This document shows positions 1-9,081 of a stretch of 64,000 nucleotides of DNA, piece after piece. A program made the translations under genes and the position numbers. Origin of the DNA: Paenirhodobacter hankyongi (lineage in GTDB: Bacteria > Pseudomonadota > Alphaproteobacteria > Rhodobacterales > Rhodobacteraceae); NCBI RefSeq assembly GCF_003664585.1, contig NZ_RCHI01000005.1, forward strand, positions 62,001 through 126,000, given 5' to 3'. Under the pieces are notes generated by a model. The model did not search any database, had not been told where the DNA came from, and saw only the letters and a list, made by a program, of their open reading frames with translations. Position 1 is the stretch's first letter; each line of letters starts with the position of its first letter.

Positions 1-521
1 TCGAGGAGATCCGCGAGACGCTGGGCGAGCGTGCCCATTTCAACGATCAGCACTGGCACCGCATCCATTCGCTCGGCACCGTCGAGATCGCCGATGACGT
101 GGAACTTGGCGCCAATGCCTGCATCGATCGCGGCACGGTGCGCGCGACCTCGATCGGGCGTGGCACCAAGATCGACAACCTCGTGCACATCGGCCACAAC
201 GTGCAGGTCGGCGAGGATTGCCTGCTGTGCGGTCAGGCGGGCGTCGCGGGCTCGACCCGGATCGGCAACCGCGTGGTGCTGGCGGGGCAGGTGGGCGTGT
301 CGGACAACATCTTCGTCGGCGACGACGTGATCGCGGGCGGCGCCACCAAGATCATGTCGAACGCCCCGGCGGGGCGTGTGTTGCTTGGATATCCAGCGAT
401 CAACATGAAGACCCATGTCGAGGCCTGGAAAAATATCCGCCGTCTGACAAGATTGTTTGCGCAGGTGGCCGAGCTTCGCGAAACTGTTGCAAAGCTGTCC
501 GAAAAGAAGGGCGGAAATTAA
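1..521 (+). CDS. lpxD: UDP-3-O-acylglucosamine N-acyltransferase, 3' part
   Basis: Partial gene running in from the left edge; the frame is open from base 3 and stops with TAA at 519-521. LpxD adds the N-linked hydroxyacyl chain to UDP-3-O-acylglucosamine in lipid A synthesis, in the cytoplasm. The visible 172 residues show left-handed beta-helix hexapeptide repeats and the family stretch [13 protein letters not shown] followed by IDRGT and [10 protein letters not shown], which contains the usual active-site histidine region. The C-terminal helix ([14 protein letters not shown]) is also typical. The next two genes (ACP, ketoacyl synthase) fit an acyl supply role for lipid A. The identity is secure; the N-terminal domain lies outside the window. 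Confidence 0.93.
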   Translation, partial: EEIRETLGERAHFNDQHWHRIHSLGTVEIADDVELGANACIDRGTVRATSIGRGTKIDNLVHIGHNVQVGEDCLLCGQAGVAGSTRIGNRVVLAGQVGVSDNIFVGDDVIAGGATKIMSNAPAGRVLLGYPAINMKTHVEAWKNIRRLTRLFAQVAELRETVAKLSEKKGGN

Positions 522-527
522 CGGCAG

Positions 528-803
528 ATGAGGCCAGACGTGCAAGACCAGATCATTTCCATCATCGCCCGCGAGGCGGTGCTCGAGCCTGCGGAGGTGC
601 GCCCCGAGATGACGCTCGAGGAGCTTGGGCTCGACAGCCTCGGCCTCGTCGAGATGATCTTCGCCATCGAGGAGACCTTCGGCGTCTCCGTGCCCTTCAA
701 CGCCAACGAGCCGACGCAGACCGACTTCGACGTCTCCTCGGTCGGCGCGATCGTGCGCGCGGTCGAGCGGCTGATCGCGGGGCCGGCGGCGGCGGTTGCC
801 TGA
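528..803 (+). CDS. Acyl carrier protein, probably dedicated to lipid A acyl chains
   Basis: Protein of 91 residues with the phosphopantetheine attachment motif DSLGLVEM; Ser37 is the expected attachment site. It starts 6 bases after lpxD and its TGA lies 4 bases before the ATG of the next gene, so the three genes look co-transcribed. The length and the position beside lpxD and a second ketoacyl synthase resemble the specialised ACPs (AcpXL type) that carry unusual long fatty acids to lipid A in alphaproteobacteria. This specific role is inferred from context; the main fatty-acid AcpP is normally beside fabG/fabF elsewhere. The ACP fold itself is clear. Confidence 0.85.
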   Translation: MRPDVQDQIISIIAREAVLEPAEVRPEMTLEELGLDSLGLVEMIFAIEETFGVSVPFNANEPTQTDFDVSSVGAIVRAVERLIAGPAAAVA

Positions 804-807
804 GCCG

Positions 808-2010
808 ATGCGGCGCGTCGTCATCACCGGGGCCGGGACGGTCAACGCCCTGGCCCGGGACCTGCCCGGAACCCTTGCGGCCATGGCCGAGGGGCGCAGC
901 GGGATCGGACCGCTCGACCTGCCCGATGTCGAGAGGCTGTCCATCCGGATCGGGGCGCAGGTGACGGGCTGGGAGCCCGAGGCGCTCTTCGACCGAACGA
1001 AGCTTTCCCTCTATGACCGCTTCACGCAATTCGCCCTCGTCGCGGCGGGCGAGGCGATGGCGCAGGCGGGGCTGGCCGCGGTGCCGGGCGATCCGGTCCG
1101 CTGGGGCTGCGTGATGGGCACGGCGGGTGGCGGCAACGGCACGGTGAACGACGCCTTCCGCGCCGTCTTTGCCGAGGGCAAGAACCGCGTCCATCCCTTC
1201 ACCGTGCCGCGGCTGATGAACAATGCTGCCGCCTCGCATCTCACCATGGCCTGGGGGCTGATGGGGCCGGCGTTCTCCGTCGCCACCGCCTGTGCCAGCT
1301 CGAACCACGCGATCGGTCTGGCCTTCCAGATGATCCGCGCCGGCATGGCCGACGGGATGTTGGCGGGCGGCTCTGAATCGATGCTGAACTTCGGTGGGCT
1401 GAAGGCCTGGGAGGGGCTGCGGGTGATGTCGCCCGAGGGCTGCCACCCGTTCAGCCTGGGCCGCACCGGCATGGTGCAGGGCGAGGGCGCAGCGGTCTTC
1501 GTGCTCGAGGAGTACGAGGCCGCGCGGGCCCGGGGCGCCGAGATCCTCGCCGAGATCCGCGGTTTCGCGATGACCTCGGATGCGGGCGACATCGTCATGC
1601 CCTCGGTCGAGGGCGCGACGCGGGCGATGCGCGGCGCGCTCGCCGATGCCGGGATCGCGCCCGCAGAGGTCGGCTATATCAACGCCCATGGCACCGGCAC
1701 GGCGGCGAACGACCGCACCGAGGCCGCGGCGATCCGCACGGTTTTCGGGGATGCGCCGCCGCCCGTTTCCTCGACCAAGGCGGCGCACGGGCATTGCATC
1801 GGCGCGACCGGGGCGGTCGAGCTGCTCGCCTGTCTTCTGGCGCTGCGCGACGGGGTGCTGGCACCGACGCTGGGCTTTCAGGCGCCTGACCCGGATTGCC
1901 CGCTCGACGTGGTGCCGAATGTGGCGCGGACGGCCGAGGTCTCGGTCGCGATGTCGAATGCCTTCGCCTTCGGCGGGCTCAACGCGGTTCTCGTGCTGAG
2001 CCGGGCGTGA
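808..2010 (+). CDS. Beta-ketoacyl-ACP synthase, FabF-like
   Basis: Thiolase-fold condensing enzyme of 400 residues. The catalytic triad is intact: Cys162 in TACASSNHA, His294 in INAHGTGT and His327 in KAAHGHCIGATG. It would condense malonyl-ACP with an acyl-ACP. I chose the ATG at 808, four bases after the ACP stop; a TTG at 796 inside the ACP gene would add four residues. The pairing with a private ACP downstream of lpxD suggests elongation of an acyl chain destined for lipid A rather than bulk fatty acid synthesis; this is inference. A convergent hairpin follows at 2018-2041. Confidence 0.88.
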   Translation: MRRVVITGAGTVNALARDLPGTLAAMAEGRSGIGPLDLPDVERLSIRIGAQVTGWEPEALFDRTKLSLYDRFTQFALVAAGEAMAQAGLAAVPGDPVRWGCVMGTAGGGNGTVNDAFRAVFAEGKNRVHPFTVPRLMNNAAASHLTMAWGLMGPAFSVATACASSNHAIGLAFQMIRAGMADGMLAGGSESMLNFGGLKAWEGLRVMSPEGCHPFSLGRTGMVQGEGAAVFVLEEYEAARARGAEILAEIRGFAMTSDAGDIVMPSVEGATRAMRGALADAGIAPAEVGYINAHGTGTAANDRTEAAAIRTVFGDAPPPVSSTKAAHGHCIGATGAVELLACLLALRDGVLAPTLGFQAPDPDCPLDVVPNVARTAEVSVAMSNAFAFGGLNAVLVLSRA

Positions 2011-2017
2011 AATGCAG

Positions 2018-2041
2018 GACGCCTCCCCGAGGGGAGGCGTC
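2018..2041. terminator. Hairpin between convergent genes
   Basis: Perfect inverted repeat with 11-base arms (GACGCCTCCCC / GGGGAGGCGTC) between the convergent ketoacyl synthase and IalB genes. There is no strong T-run on either side, so it may act as a weak bidirectional terminator or as an mRNA 3'-end stabiliser. Confidence 0.6.
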
Positions 2042-2070
2042 GCAAACCCTTGCAGGTTTTCAGTGGCTGG

Positions 2071-2751
2071 TCACTGTTTCGGGGCCGGCGCGGGCGAGGT
2101 CGAGGTCTGCGCGCTGACCTTGGTCACCGCGTCATAGGCGGCGGTGAAGCCCTTGAGCGAGATCGCCACGGTCACCGGGTGATCGGGCGCGGCGACCGGA
2201 ACCACCGTCATCGAGACCTTGTTGCCCTTCTTGAAGGCGGCAAGCTCTTCGGCGGTCAGGCCGACGCGGGCGAAGCAGCCCACCGGAGCGCAGAAGGTGA
2301 AGGGGTAGGACCGAGCCTCATTGGTGTCGATCTTCAGCGTCACGCCCTGCGTCAGCAGCGTTTCGAGCGGGGTCATGATCGTCGCGCCGGCCACCGCCTT
2401 GGCGCTGCCGGTCAGTGCCACCATCGAGATGTCGGCGACGTTGTTGCCCTTCTCGTCCTTCAGCAGCTGGTACATCTGGCACGGGTCATTGCCGTCTTCG
2501 GTGTGCACGCATTGCAGCGCCCAGTCGTCGAAGGTCTTGGCGATGTAGGTCGTGCCGGGGCCGTCGGGCTGCTTGTCGGCGGCGGGCGCCGGGGTCTGCG
2601 CCGGGGTGGCGGGGGCGGCCGCGGCCGGAGCCTCGGCAGCAGGAGGAGTCGTAGCGGCGCCGTCGGTCGCGGGGGTGTCCTGCGCGAAGGCGGCCGGGGC
2701 GGCAAGGCCCAAGGTCAGCGCGATCGCGAGGCGTTTCGTCAGCTCAGTCAT
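2071..2751 (-). CDS. Exported IalB-family protein
   Basis: Protein of 226 residues with an N-terminal signal peptide (cleavage expected after AFA at 21-23), then an alanine/proline-rich linker to about residue 62. The remaining domain resembles the invasion-associated locus B (IalB) family: DDWALQC near its start, paired cysteines (C..CQMY and FCAPVGC) and the late segment VTVAISLKGFTAA. IalB-like proteins are periplasmic and widespread in alphaproteobacteria; their biochemical role is not known and the name does not imply virulence here. The gene is monocistronic and faces the ketoacyl synthase gene. Confidence 0.82.
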   Translation of the reverse strand: MTELTKRLAIALTLGLAAPAAFAQDTPATDGAATTPPAAEAPAAAAPATPAQTPAPAADKQPDGPGTTYIAKTFDDWALQCVHTEDGNDPCQMYQLLKDEKGNNVADISMVALTGSAKAVAGATIMTPLETLLTQGVTLKIDTNEARSYPFTFCAPVGCFARVGLTAEELAAFKKGNKVSMTVVPVAAPDHPVTVAISLKGFTAAYDAVTKVSAQTSTSPAPAPKQ

Positions 2752-2887
2752 TCTAGCCTTCCATGCTGAACAGGTGTCCCCGTCGACCTAGCACGGCCGC
2801 AAGCGCCTGTCAGCGGGCAAAACCGCGCGGGGCGCGCGGGCAGAGGGGCGCGGCCCATTACAGTTGCGTGAGCGGGAAGTGAGGCGG

Positions 2888-2964
2888 GGCAGAAGAAAAG
2901 GGCTCCGCATGCGGAGCCCTTTCCATCTTTCCCCCTGTCGGACCGGGCCGACTTTGTCATTGGG
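2888..2964 (-). ncRNA. Candidate small RNA with terminal palindromic terminator
   Basis: On the minus strand a promoter-like pair TTGACG (2997-2992), 17-base spacer, TAGCGT (2974-2969) would start RNA near 2962. The RNA would fold into a short hairpin (GTCGG/CCGAC, 2937-2952) and then a 26-base perfect palindrome at 2897-2922 followed by TTTTCTTC, a good intrinsic terminator. The layout (hairpin, purine-rich linker, terminator) is that of a bacterial small RNA of about 75 nt. The alternative is a terminated or read-through leader of the IalB gene, whose start is at 2751. Confidence 0.4.
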
Positions 2965-3034
2965 GTGAACGCTAAATCGGAACGAAATTTTCGTCAACTG
3001 TCAAATGACGCTTCTGTAAATGCCTGTTTTCATG

Positions 3035-3130
3035 AAAAAATGCCGCACCTTTGCGGGGTGCGGCCAGTCCGACAGGGAGGAAAGCCCCCGGTGCAGGCCC
3101 TGCGCGCCGGGGGACAGGTTCAGGCTGGCA
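3035..3130 (-). ncRNA. Candidate small RNA with CCUCC linker and strong terminator
   Basis: Read on the minus strand, a strong stem-loop (CCCCCGG/CCGGGGG, 3085-3113, with an inner GCAG/CTGC stem) is followed by an unpaired CUUUCCUCCCUGUC stretch. A classic intrinsic terminator comes next: GCCGCACC / GGTGCGGC (3042-3064) followed by ATTTTTT at 3041-3035. No minus-strand protein gene ends here. The unpaired CCUCC is complementary to ribosome binding sites. The 5' end is not defined; no convincing promoter was found. Confidence 0.4.
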
Positions 3131-3206
3131 GCGAGAGGTTAAATTTGTATTCTGCCCGGTAACGGTGATGCGCGCCCGGACCGGGGCGCAGGGGTGTGAG
3201 GGGCGG

Positions 3207-4784
<1,578 letters not shown>

Positions 4785-5072
4785 TCAGGTGCCGGCGCGC
4801 GGCAGAAGCCGCGCCTCGGCCATCATCGCGATCAACAGCTCGATGTGGCGCGTCAGACTGTATTGCGCGCCCCCCTCGCGCCGCTGCGCCTCGAGCGTGG
4901 CCTCCTCGACGATCAGCGCGCGCAGCGCTGCCTCGGGCGTGGGCACCTGCGCCAGCCGCATCAGCCGCCGCAGGTCGCGCGCGCGGTTGTAGTCGCCCTG
5001 GCCACAGCGCGCGGCGCGGATCAGCAGACGTGGCCGGCGCAGGGTGGCAAGGATCTCGTGAAGGTCGGTCAT
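4785..5072 (-). CDS. DUF6477-like conserved protein
   Basis: Small protein of 95 residues starting MTDLHEIL. It carries RRPRLLIRAARCGQGDYNRARDL-like and YSLTRHIELLIAMM-like segments that I recognise as the DUF6477 family of Rhodobacteraceae. The ATG at 5072 was preferred over an upstream one because the family begins here. The protein is mostly helical, with no signal or membrane segment. Its function is unknown. It converges on the HerA-like gene with no intergenic space. Confidence 0.7.
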   Translation of the reverse strand: MTDLHEILATLRRPRLLIRAARCGQGDYNRARDLRRLMRLAQVPTPEAALRALIVEEATLEAQRREGGAQYSLTRHIELLIAMMAEARLLPRAGT

Positions 5073-5204
5073 GGCGGGCCCCCGTGCAAAGACCGGCCCA
5101 GCTTCACTCAACCTTTACGGGTGTTGCGCAAAGCCGCACTCAACCGTGCGGCGCATTTGAAGATCTTTAGACTTTCTAAAGAAATCTGGGGGTCGCCCGA
5201 GCTG

Positions 5205-5243
5205 TTAACGGACGGGTAATCAAAACAACCCACGGTTGTTAAC
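5205..5243. promoter_or_regulatory. CtrA-like site and 7-bp inverted repeat upstream of DUF6456 gene
   Basis: TTAA-N7-GTAA at 5205-5219 is one base from the CtrA consensus TTAA-N7-TTAA. Just downstream, AACAACC-CAC-GGTTGTT (5224-5240) forms an inverted repeat running into another TTAAC at 5239-5243. The following gene starts at 5293 and encodes a helix-turn-helix-type protein, so autoregulation or CtrA control is possible. This is pattern-based only. Confidence 0.35.
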
Positions 5244-5292
5244 GACGAAATGGCGGCACGGCGACGGTGCCGGCGCCGATCCGGGGGAAGAC

Positions 5293-6408
5293 ATGACGAC
5301 GATCAGCCCGTTTCTGACGCCGCTTCCTGCATGGCTGCCGGACCATGCGCGGCTCTATCTGCGCCATGTCGAGGAGGGGATCCCGATCCGGCAGCTGGCG
5401 CGGGCCGAGGGCTGCGCGGCCTCGACCGTTCTGCGCCGCGTGCGCCGGGTCGAGGCGCGGCGGGACGACCCGCTGGTCGACGAGGCGCTGGCGCGTCTCG
5501 GTCATGGCTCCGCCTTCGTCGAGACGGCCGTTCATCGAGAGGACGAGACCGAGATGACCGCACCGATCCGCACCCCGGGCCTGCCCGCGGACGAGGAGCT
5601 TGTGGCGCGCGAGGGGCGCCGGATCCTGCGCCGCCTGGCCGAACCCGCGGCCCTTCTCGTCATTGCCGACGACATGGACAAGGCCGTGGTGCTGCGCGGC
5701 ACGGTGCGCACCGCGGTGACCGAGCGTGCGCTGGCCCGCGCCTTCGCGCTGAAGGACTGGATCCAGGTGCGCCATGCCGCGCGGGTGACGAGCTATGAGA
5801 TCACCGTCGCCGGGCGCGCCGCGCTGAAGCGGATGATCGAGGAGGAGAACCTGGCCCGCGGTCTGCCGGCGGGCGAGGATCCGGGCTCGACCTTTGCCGG
5901 GCAGCACCGCGACTGGGGCGAGCGCGCGGTGGCCGAGGACGGCGCCCGGCCGCGGCGGCTGCGTGCGAACCTTGCCGAAAGCCCGCTTGCGGTGCTGGCG
6001 CGGCGGCGCGATGCGCAGGGGCAGCCCTTCCTTGGCGCGGATCTTGTCGCCGCGGGCGAGCGGCTGCGCGAGGATTTCGAGCTTGCCCAGATCGGCCCGC
6101 GCGTTGCGCAGAACTGGGAACGCTTCCTGACCGGGGGCGAGCGCACGGGCTATCGTCCCGATCTCGGCCCGGGGGCGGGCGGGTCGGAGCGCGCCCGCGA
6201 TCGCGTCGCCGCGGCGCTGCGTGACCTCGGGCCGGGGCTCGGCGACATGGTGTTGCGCTGTTGCTGCTTTCTCGAGGGGCTCGAGACCGCCGAGCGGCGG
6301 ATGGGCTGGTCGGCGCGCTCGGGCAAGATCGTGCTGCGGATCGCGCTGATGCGGCTGAAGCGCCATTACGACGAGACCTATGGCGGGGCCTCGCCGCTGA
6401 TCGGCTGA
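5293..6408 (+). CDS. DUF6456 helix-turn-helix protein
   Basis: Protein of 371 residues. The ATG at 5293 follows GGGGGAAG at good spacing. Residues about 20-50 (RHVEEGIPIRQLARAEGC, then ASTVLRRVRRVE) look like a helix-turn-helix. A middle region may be a second winged-helix-like segment, and the C-terminus (LGPGLGDMVLRCCCFLEGL and RSGKIVLRIALMRLKRHY) is the conserved DUF6456 block of Rhodobacteraceae. It is presumably a DNA-binding regulator, and its targets cannot be read from the sequence. Possible CtrA and operator-like sites lie upstream at 5205-5243. Confidence 0.7.
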   Translation: MTTISPFLTPLPAWLPDHARLYLRHVEEGIPIRQLARAEGCAASTVLRRVRRVEARRDDPLVDEALARLGHGSAFVETAVHREDETEMTAPIRTPGLPADEELVAREGRRILRRLAEPAALLVIADDMDKAVVLRGTVRTAVTERALARAFALKDWIQVRHAARVTSYEITVAGRAALKRMIEEENLARGLPAGEDPGSTFAGQHRDWGERAVAEDGARPRRLRANLAESPLAVLARRRDAQGQPFLGADLVAAGERLREDFELAQIGPRVAQNWERFLTGGERTGYRPDLGPGAGGSERARDRVAAALRDLGPGLGDMVLRCCCFLEGLETAERRMGWSARSGKIVLRIALMRLKRHYDETYGGASPLIG

Positions 6409-6422
6409 GGGGCAGGGGGGCG

Positions 6423-6848
6423 CTAGCGCCCCCCCATCTCGATCACCAGATGCGGCACGCCGTCCGAGGTGTGGCTGTGCGACCGCCCCTCGGCGTTGAT
6501 CGTCGCGCGGATCTGCGTGCGCAGGTTCGAGAAACTCTCGAAGCGCACGACATCGACCGGCGTGTCGAAGCGGATCTCGATGTGGCGGTGACTGTCGGGC
6601 CCCGAAAGGCCGATGATCCGCCCGGTGAAGGGCTGGCCCAGATAGCGGCCGGACACCGCATCGCCAAGCGCAAGCTCGGGCGGGGCATTGCGCAGGGCAA
6701 GGCGCGCGTGCAGCGTGTTCCAGTCCTTCGCGCCCTGCTGGCGCGCGACCAGCTCAAGCGCCTGCGCATGGCTGATTGCCGTGCCCTGCGCCAGAAGCGC
6801 CGCGCGCAGGGCCTTGGCCTGCGCCTTGGCCTCGTCGAGGGTCATCAT
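6423..6848 (-). CDS. Glyoxalase-superfamily small protein
   Basis: Protein of 141 residues. It begins MMTLDEAKAQAKALRAAL and continues ISHAQALELVARQQGAKDWNTLHA, a conserved N-terminal helical module annotated in many alphaproteobacteria as a glyoxalase-superfamily protein. The rest is beta-rich (YLGQPFTGRIIGL, HIEIRFDTPVDVV) and could be a small-molecule or resistance-type barrel. GGAGG precedes the ATG at 6848. No catalytic metal ligands can be assigned, so the enzymatic role is uncertain. Confidence 0.6.
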   Translation of the reverse strand: MMTLDEAKAQAKALRAALLAQGTAISHAQALELVARQQGAKDWNTLHARLALRNAPPELALGDAVSGRYLGQPFTGRIIGLSGPDSHRHIEIRFDTPVDVVRFESFSNLRTQIRATINAEGRSHSHTSDGVPHLVIEMGGR

Positions 6849-7109
6849 GGCCGTGCCTCCGCGCGGAAGGTCGGCGGGACCGGATGTCGTGGTTGAACGG
6901 CGTGTCGGACGGACATCGCTCACTCCTCTGGATCGGCATTTCAGAAGGGATGGGAGCCTGCGTTGCCCACACCGCGAAATGCATCGGGGGGTGAGATGTC
7001 GTCTTCTTCCGGGCTTCACCGTGACGTGAGTCTGCAGGCGGCAGGTGCCCGGCACCTTGTCGCAGCACATAGGCGATCGGGCCCTTCGGGTCAACCGTGA
7101 GCCGCAGCC

Positions 7110-7472
7110 TCAGCCCAGCAGCACGACAAGCCAGGCAGCCCCGACCGAGATCGCCGTCACCATCACCATCGCCGAACCGACGTCCTTCGCCTTGCGCGCC
7201 ATGTCGCTGCGCTCGGGGCTGATCCGGTTCACGATGGTCTCGATCGCGGTATTGGCCAGTTCCGCCGCCAGCACCAGGAAGCCGAGCGCGATGATCAGGG
7301 CGCGTTCGCCGGCGCCCATGTGCACGACCAGCGCCAGCGTGATCGAGATCGCCTGCGCCACGGTCCACTGGCGCAGCGACTTTTCGGTGGCCCAGGCGGC
7401 GATCCAGCCGTGCCACGACCAGGTGGCCGTGTTGTGAAGCCGCCAGAGCTCGGATGAAAGGAAGCGCAGCAT
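7110..7472 (-). CDS. dgkA: Diacylglycerol kinase
   Basis: Integral membrane protein of 120 residues, the usual DgkA length, with three predicted transmembrane helices. The signature ELANTAIETIVNRIS (about residues 71-85) contains the two glutamates used for metal/ATP binding; the final Asp of the E. coli motif is Asn here. It phosphorylates diacylglycerol to phosphatidate, recycling lipid released during envelope glycan synthesis. The ATG at 7472 is preceded by AGGAGGGG. A much longer open frame upstream was rejected as non-conserved. Confidence 0.85.
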   Translation of the reverse strand: MLRFLSSELWRLHNTATWSWHGWIAAWATEKSLRQWTVAQAISITLALVVHMGAGERALIIALGFLVLAAELANTAIETIVNRISPERSDMARKAKDVGSAMVMVTAISVGAAWLVVLLG

Positions 7473-7832
7473 TTGTCCCCTCCTGCCCCTTCCTGCGAAG
7501 GGTAAGCGCGCGGGGCGGAGCGGGCCAGATCTTTCTGTGCCGCGGTCGACGAAGTCGCAGGCCACAGAGGCGACAGCGCGGCGAGGGCAGGTGGTCAAAA
7601 CCGACTCGGCCCTGGCCCCGCCGATGCGGACGAGTCGGGTGGCAGGGCGGCGGAAGTCGGCCACCGGTGTCCGTGGGGGGGCATTGAAAAGGCCATGGGA
7701 AACAATGCCGTACCCTTGTTTTCCTGGGGCTTCGCCGCGCGCTGCCGAGGCGTTTCGATGGTGCCGAAAATTCTTGCATAAAACTGTCATTCTGGGGTTG
7801 CGTTCCCCCCCGGAAAGAACGATTAAGGCGCC
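7473..7832. other. 360-base gap upstream of tRNA-Lys copy 1
   Basis: I see no protein gene. Short open frames lack ribosome binding sites and recognisable sequence. The only assignable elements are the dgkA upstream region on the left and the tRNA promoter (7798-7826) on the right, where the duplicated unit begins near 7778. Confidence 0.5.
7798..7826 (+). promoter_or_regulatory. Promoter of tRNA-Lys copy 1
   Basis: TTGCGT (7798-7803), 17-base spacer, GATTAA (7821-7826), ending six bases before the mature tRNA. Transcription would begin at or within a base or two of the tRNA 5' end, leaving almost no leader for RNase P. Copy 2 has the same boxes at the same distances. Confidence 0.6.
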
Positions 7833-7907
<75 letters not shown>

Positions 7908-8068
7908 AACTCCCCTTTCGTGAAGATCGCCGCCGAAAAGGCGGGCCGCCGGGTCCGGTTTCGCGGGCATTTCGGGACGTGTCCCACCCGGAACCGCCGC
8001 ATGGCGCCCTCCGCGGCGGTTCGTCGATCCGTTTCGGCGGGCCCCGTCATAAAGTCGGAATCTTGGGG

Positions 8069-8097
8069 TTGCGTTCTGCGCCGGAAAGAACGATTAA
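8069..8097 (+). promoter_or_regulatory. Promoter of tRNA-Lys copy 2
   Basis: TTGCGT (8069-8074), 17-base spacer, GATTAA (8092-8097), again six bases before the tRNA. The boxes are conserved between copies although the spacer sequence differs (TCTGCGCC against TCCCCCCC), which supports their being functional. Confidence 0.6.
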
Positions 8098-8103
8098 GGC
8101 GTC

Positions 8104-8178
<75 letters not shown>

Positions 8179-8296
8179 AACTTCCCCTTCGTGAAGACCA
8201 CCGCCGAAAAGGCGGGCCGCCTGCCCCGGTTTCCCGGGGCATTGTCGTGGCTCGGGGCTTTCGTCGCGGCTCTCCGGGGCCCTCTGGCCGGTCCGC

Positions 8297-8698
8297 TCAG
8301 AACCACTGCACCTCGCCATCCTCGCGCGGCGAGTCGATCCGTGCCGGGACGGCACGGGAGCCGGGCAGGGCAAGGGCATGTGCAAGCCCCTGCAGCCGCA
8401 GCTGCGAGGCCAGGATCCGCGCGTCGATCTGCAGATCCTGCGGGATCTCGCGCGACAGCGTGCCCAGCAGCCGCCCGAGATCCTCGAGCGCCTGGGTGAT
8501 CAGGTCGATCCGTTGCAGACCGCGGATCGCGTCCGGGTCCGTGTGCTCGCAGAAATGGCACAGCGACAGGGCAATCTGCACCTCGCCCGAAAGCTGCGCG
8601 AGCCCGTCGATCTCCTCGGCGATGCGGGCGGCCAGCGCATCGAGGGCAAGCGCGCTGCCGGTCGTCGAAACGGGGGCCGCCGGAGGGTGCATCGTCAC
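8297..8698 (-). CDS. Small conserved protein at end of che operon
   Basis: Protein of 133 residues, unrecognised. It is mostly helical (ALDALAARIAEEIDGLAQL; IDLITQALEDLGRLLGTL), has CHFCEHTD in the middle, and shows no signal peptide or membrane segment. The GTG start overlaps the stop of the upstream cheY by four bases (GTGA), so it is translationally coupled to the chemotaxis genes; an ATG at 8692 is an alternative start. Its position suggests a role in chemotaxis signalling, perhaps a binding partner of the second CheY, but nothing in the sequence proves this. Confidence 0.65.
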   Translation of the reverse strand: MTMHPPAAPVSTTGSALALDALAARIAEEIDGLAQLSGEVQIALSLCHFCEHTDPDAIRGLQRIDLITQALEDLGRLLGTLSREIPQDLQIDARILASQLRLQGLAHALALPGSRAVPARIDSPREDGEVQWF

Positions 8699-9081
8699 AG
8701 CCTCCCCACCACGGCCTCGATGCAGGCGCGCAGGTCCTGAGGCGTGAAGGGTTTCTTCAGGAAGTTGTTCATCCCGAACCGACGTCCGAGATCGATCAGG
8801 CCGGCGTCAGCGCGGCCGGTGATCAGGATGAAGCCGACGCCTTTGGTGCGGGCATTGGCCCGCAGCGCCTGCAGCAGCTGCAGCCCGTCCATCCCCGGCA
8901 TGTTGTAATCCGAGATCACCAGATGCGCCGGCGCGGTCTCGATCGTCTGCAGCGCGCCTGGCCCGTCGGTGGCGTACCCCACCTGGCGGATTCCCATGCC
9001 GTCGAGCGCCTGCATGATCAGCCCGCGGCTCGTCGACATGTCGTCGACCACGAGGACACGCAGCTGGTCTCTCAGTGCCAT
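8695..9081 (-). CDS. cheY: Chemotaxis response regulator CheY (second copy)
   Basis: Single receiver domain of 128 residues. The acid pocket is Asp13/Asp14, the phosphoacceptor Asp58 (VISDYNMPGMDG), with Thr88 (ILITGR) and Lys110 (FLKKPF). Phospho-CheY controls the flagellar motor or competes for phosphate from CheA. The gene overlaps cheR by ten bases and the downstream small gene by four. It is the more divergent of the two CheY proteins in this operon. Confidence 0.9.
   Translation of the reverse strand: MALRDQLRVLVVDDMSTSRGLIMQALDGMGIRQVGYATDGPGALQTIETAPAHLVISDYNMPGMDGLQLLQALRANARTKGVGFILITGRADAGLIDLGRRFGMNNFLKKPFTPQDLRACIEAVVGRL

Larger units (their letters stand above)
2752..3206. other. 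455-base gene-free region with structured elements
   Basis: No protein gene is apparent here. The region holds two minus-strand candidate small RNAs with intrinsic terminators (annotated separately) and the presumed promoter of the HerA-like gene at 3207. There is also a long-range inverted repeat (CCCTGTCGGAC at 2933-2943 and GTCCGACAGGG at 3066-3076), extended by GGCCG/CGGCC, which encloses about 120 bases. Confidence 0.6.

Noticed and set aside
3035-3130. Assignment as SRP RNA, 6S RNA, RNase P RNA or a CcsR-type RNA
   Set aside because: The conserved core sequences of SRP and RNase P RNA are absent, the 6S bubble layout is not evident, and no DUF1127 gene accompanies it as for CcsR RNAs. 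Kept only as an unnamed candidate.
6754-7779. Minus-strand open frame containing a protein-like stretch near 7030-7095
   Set aside because: It overlaps dgkA and the glyoxalase-like gene in another frame, lacks a ribosome binding site and is not recognisable; at most a remnant.
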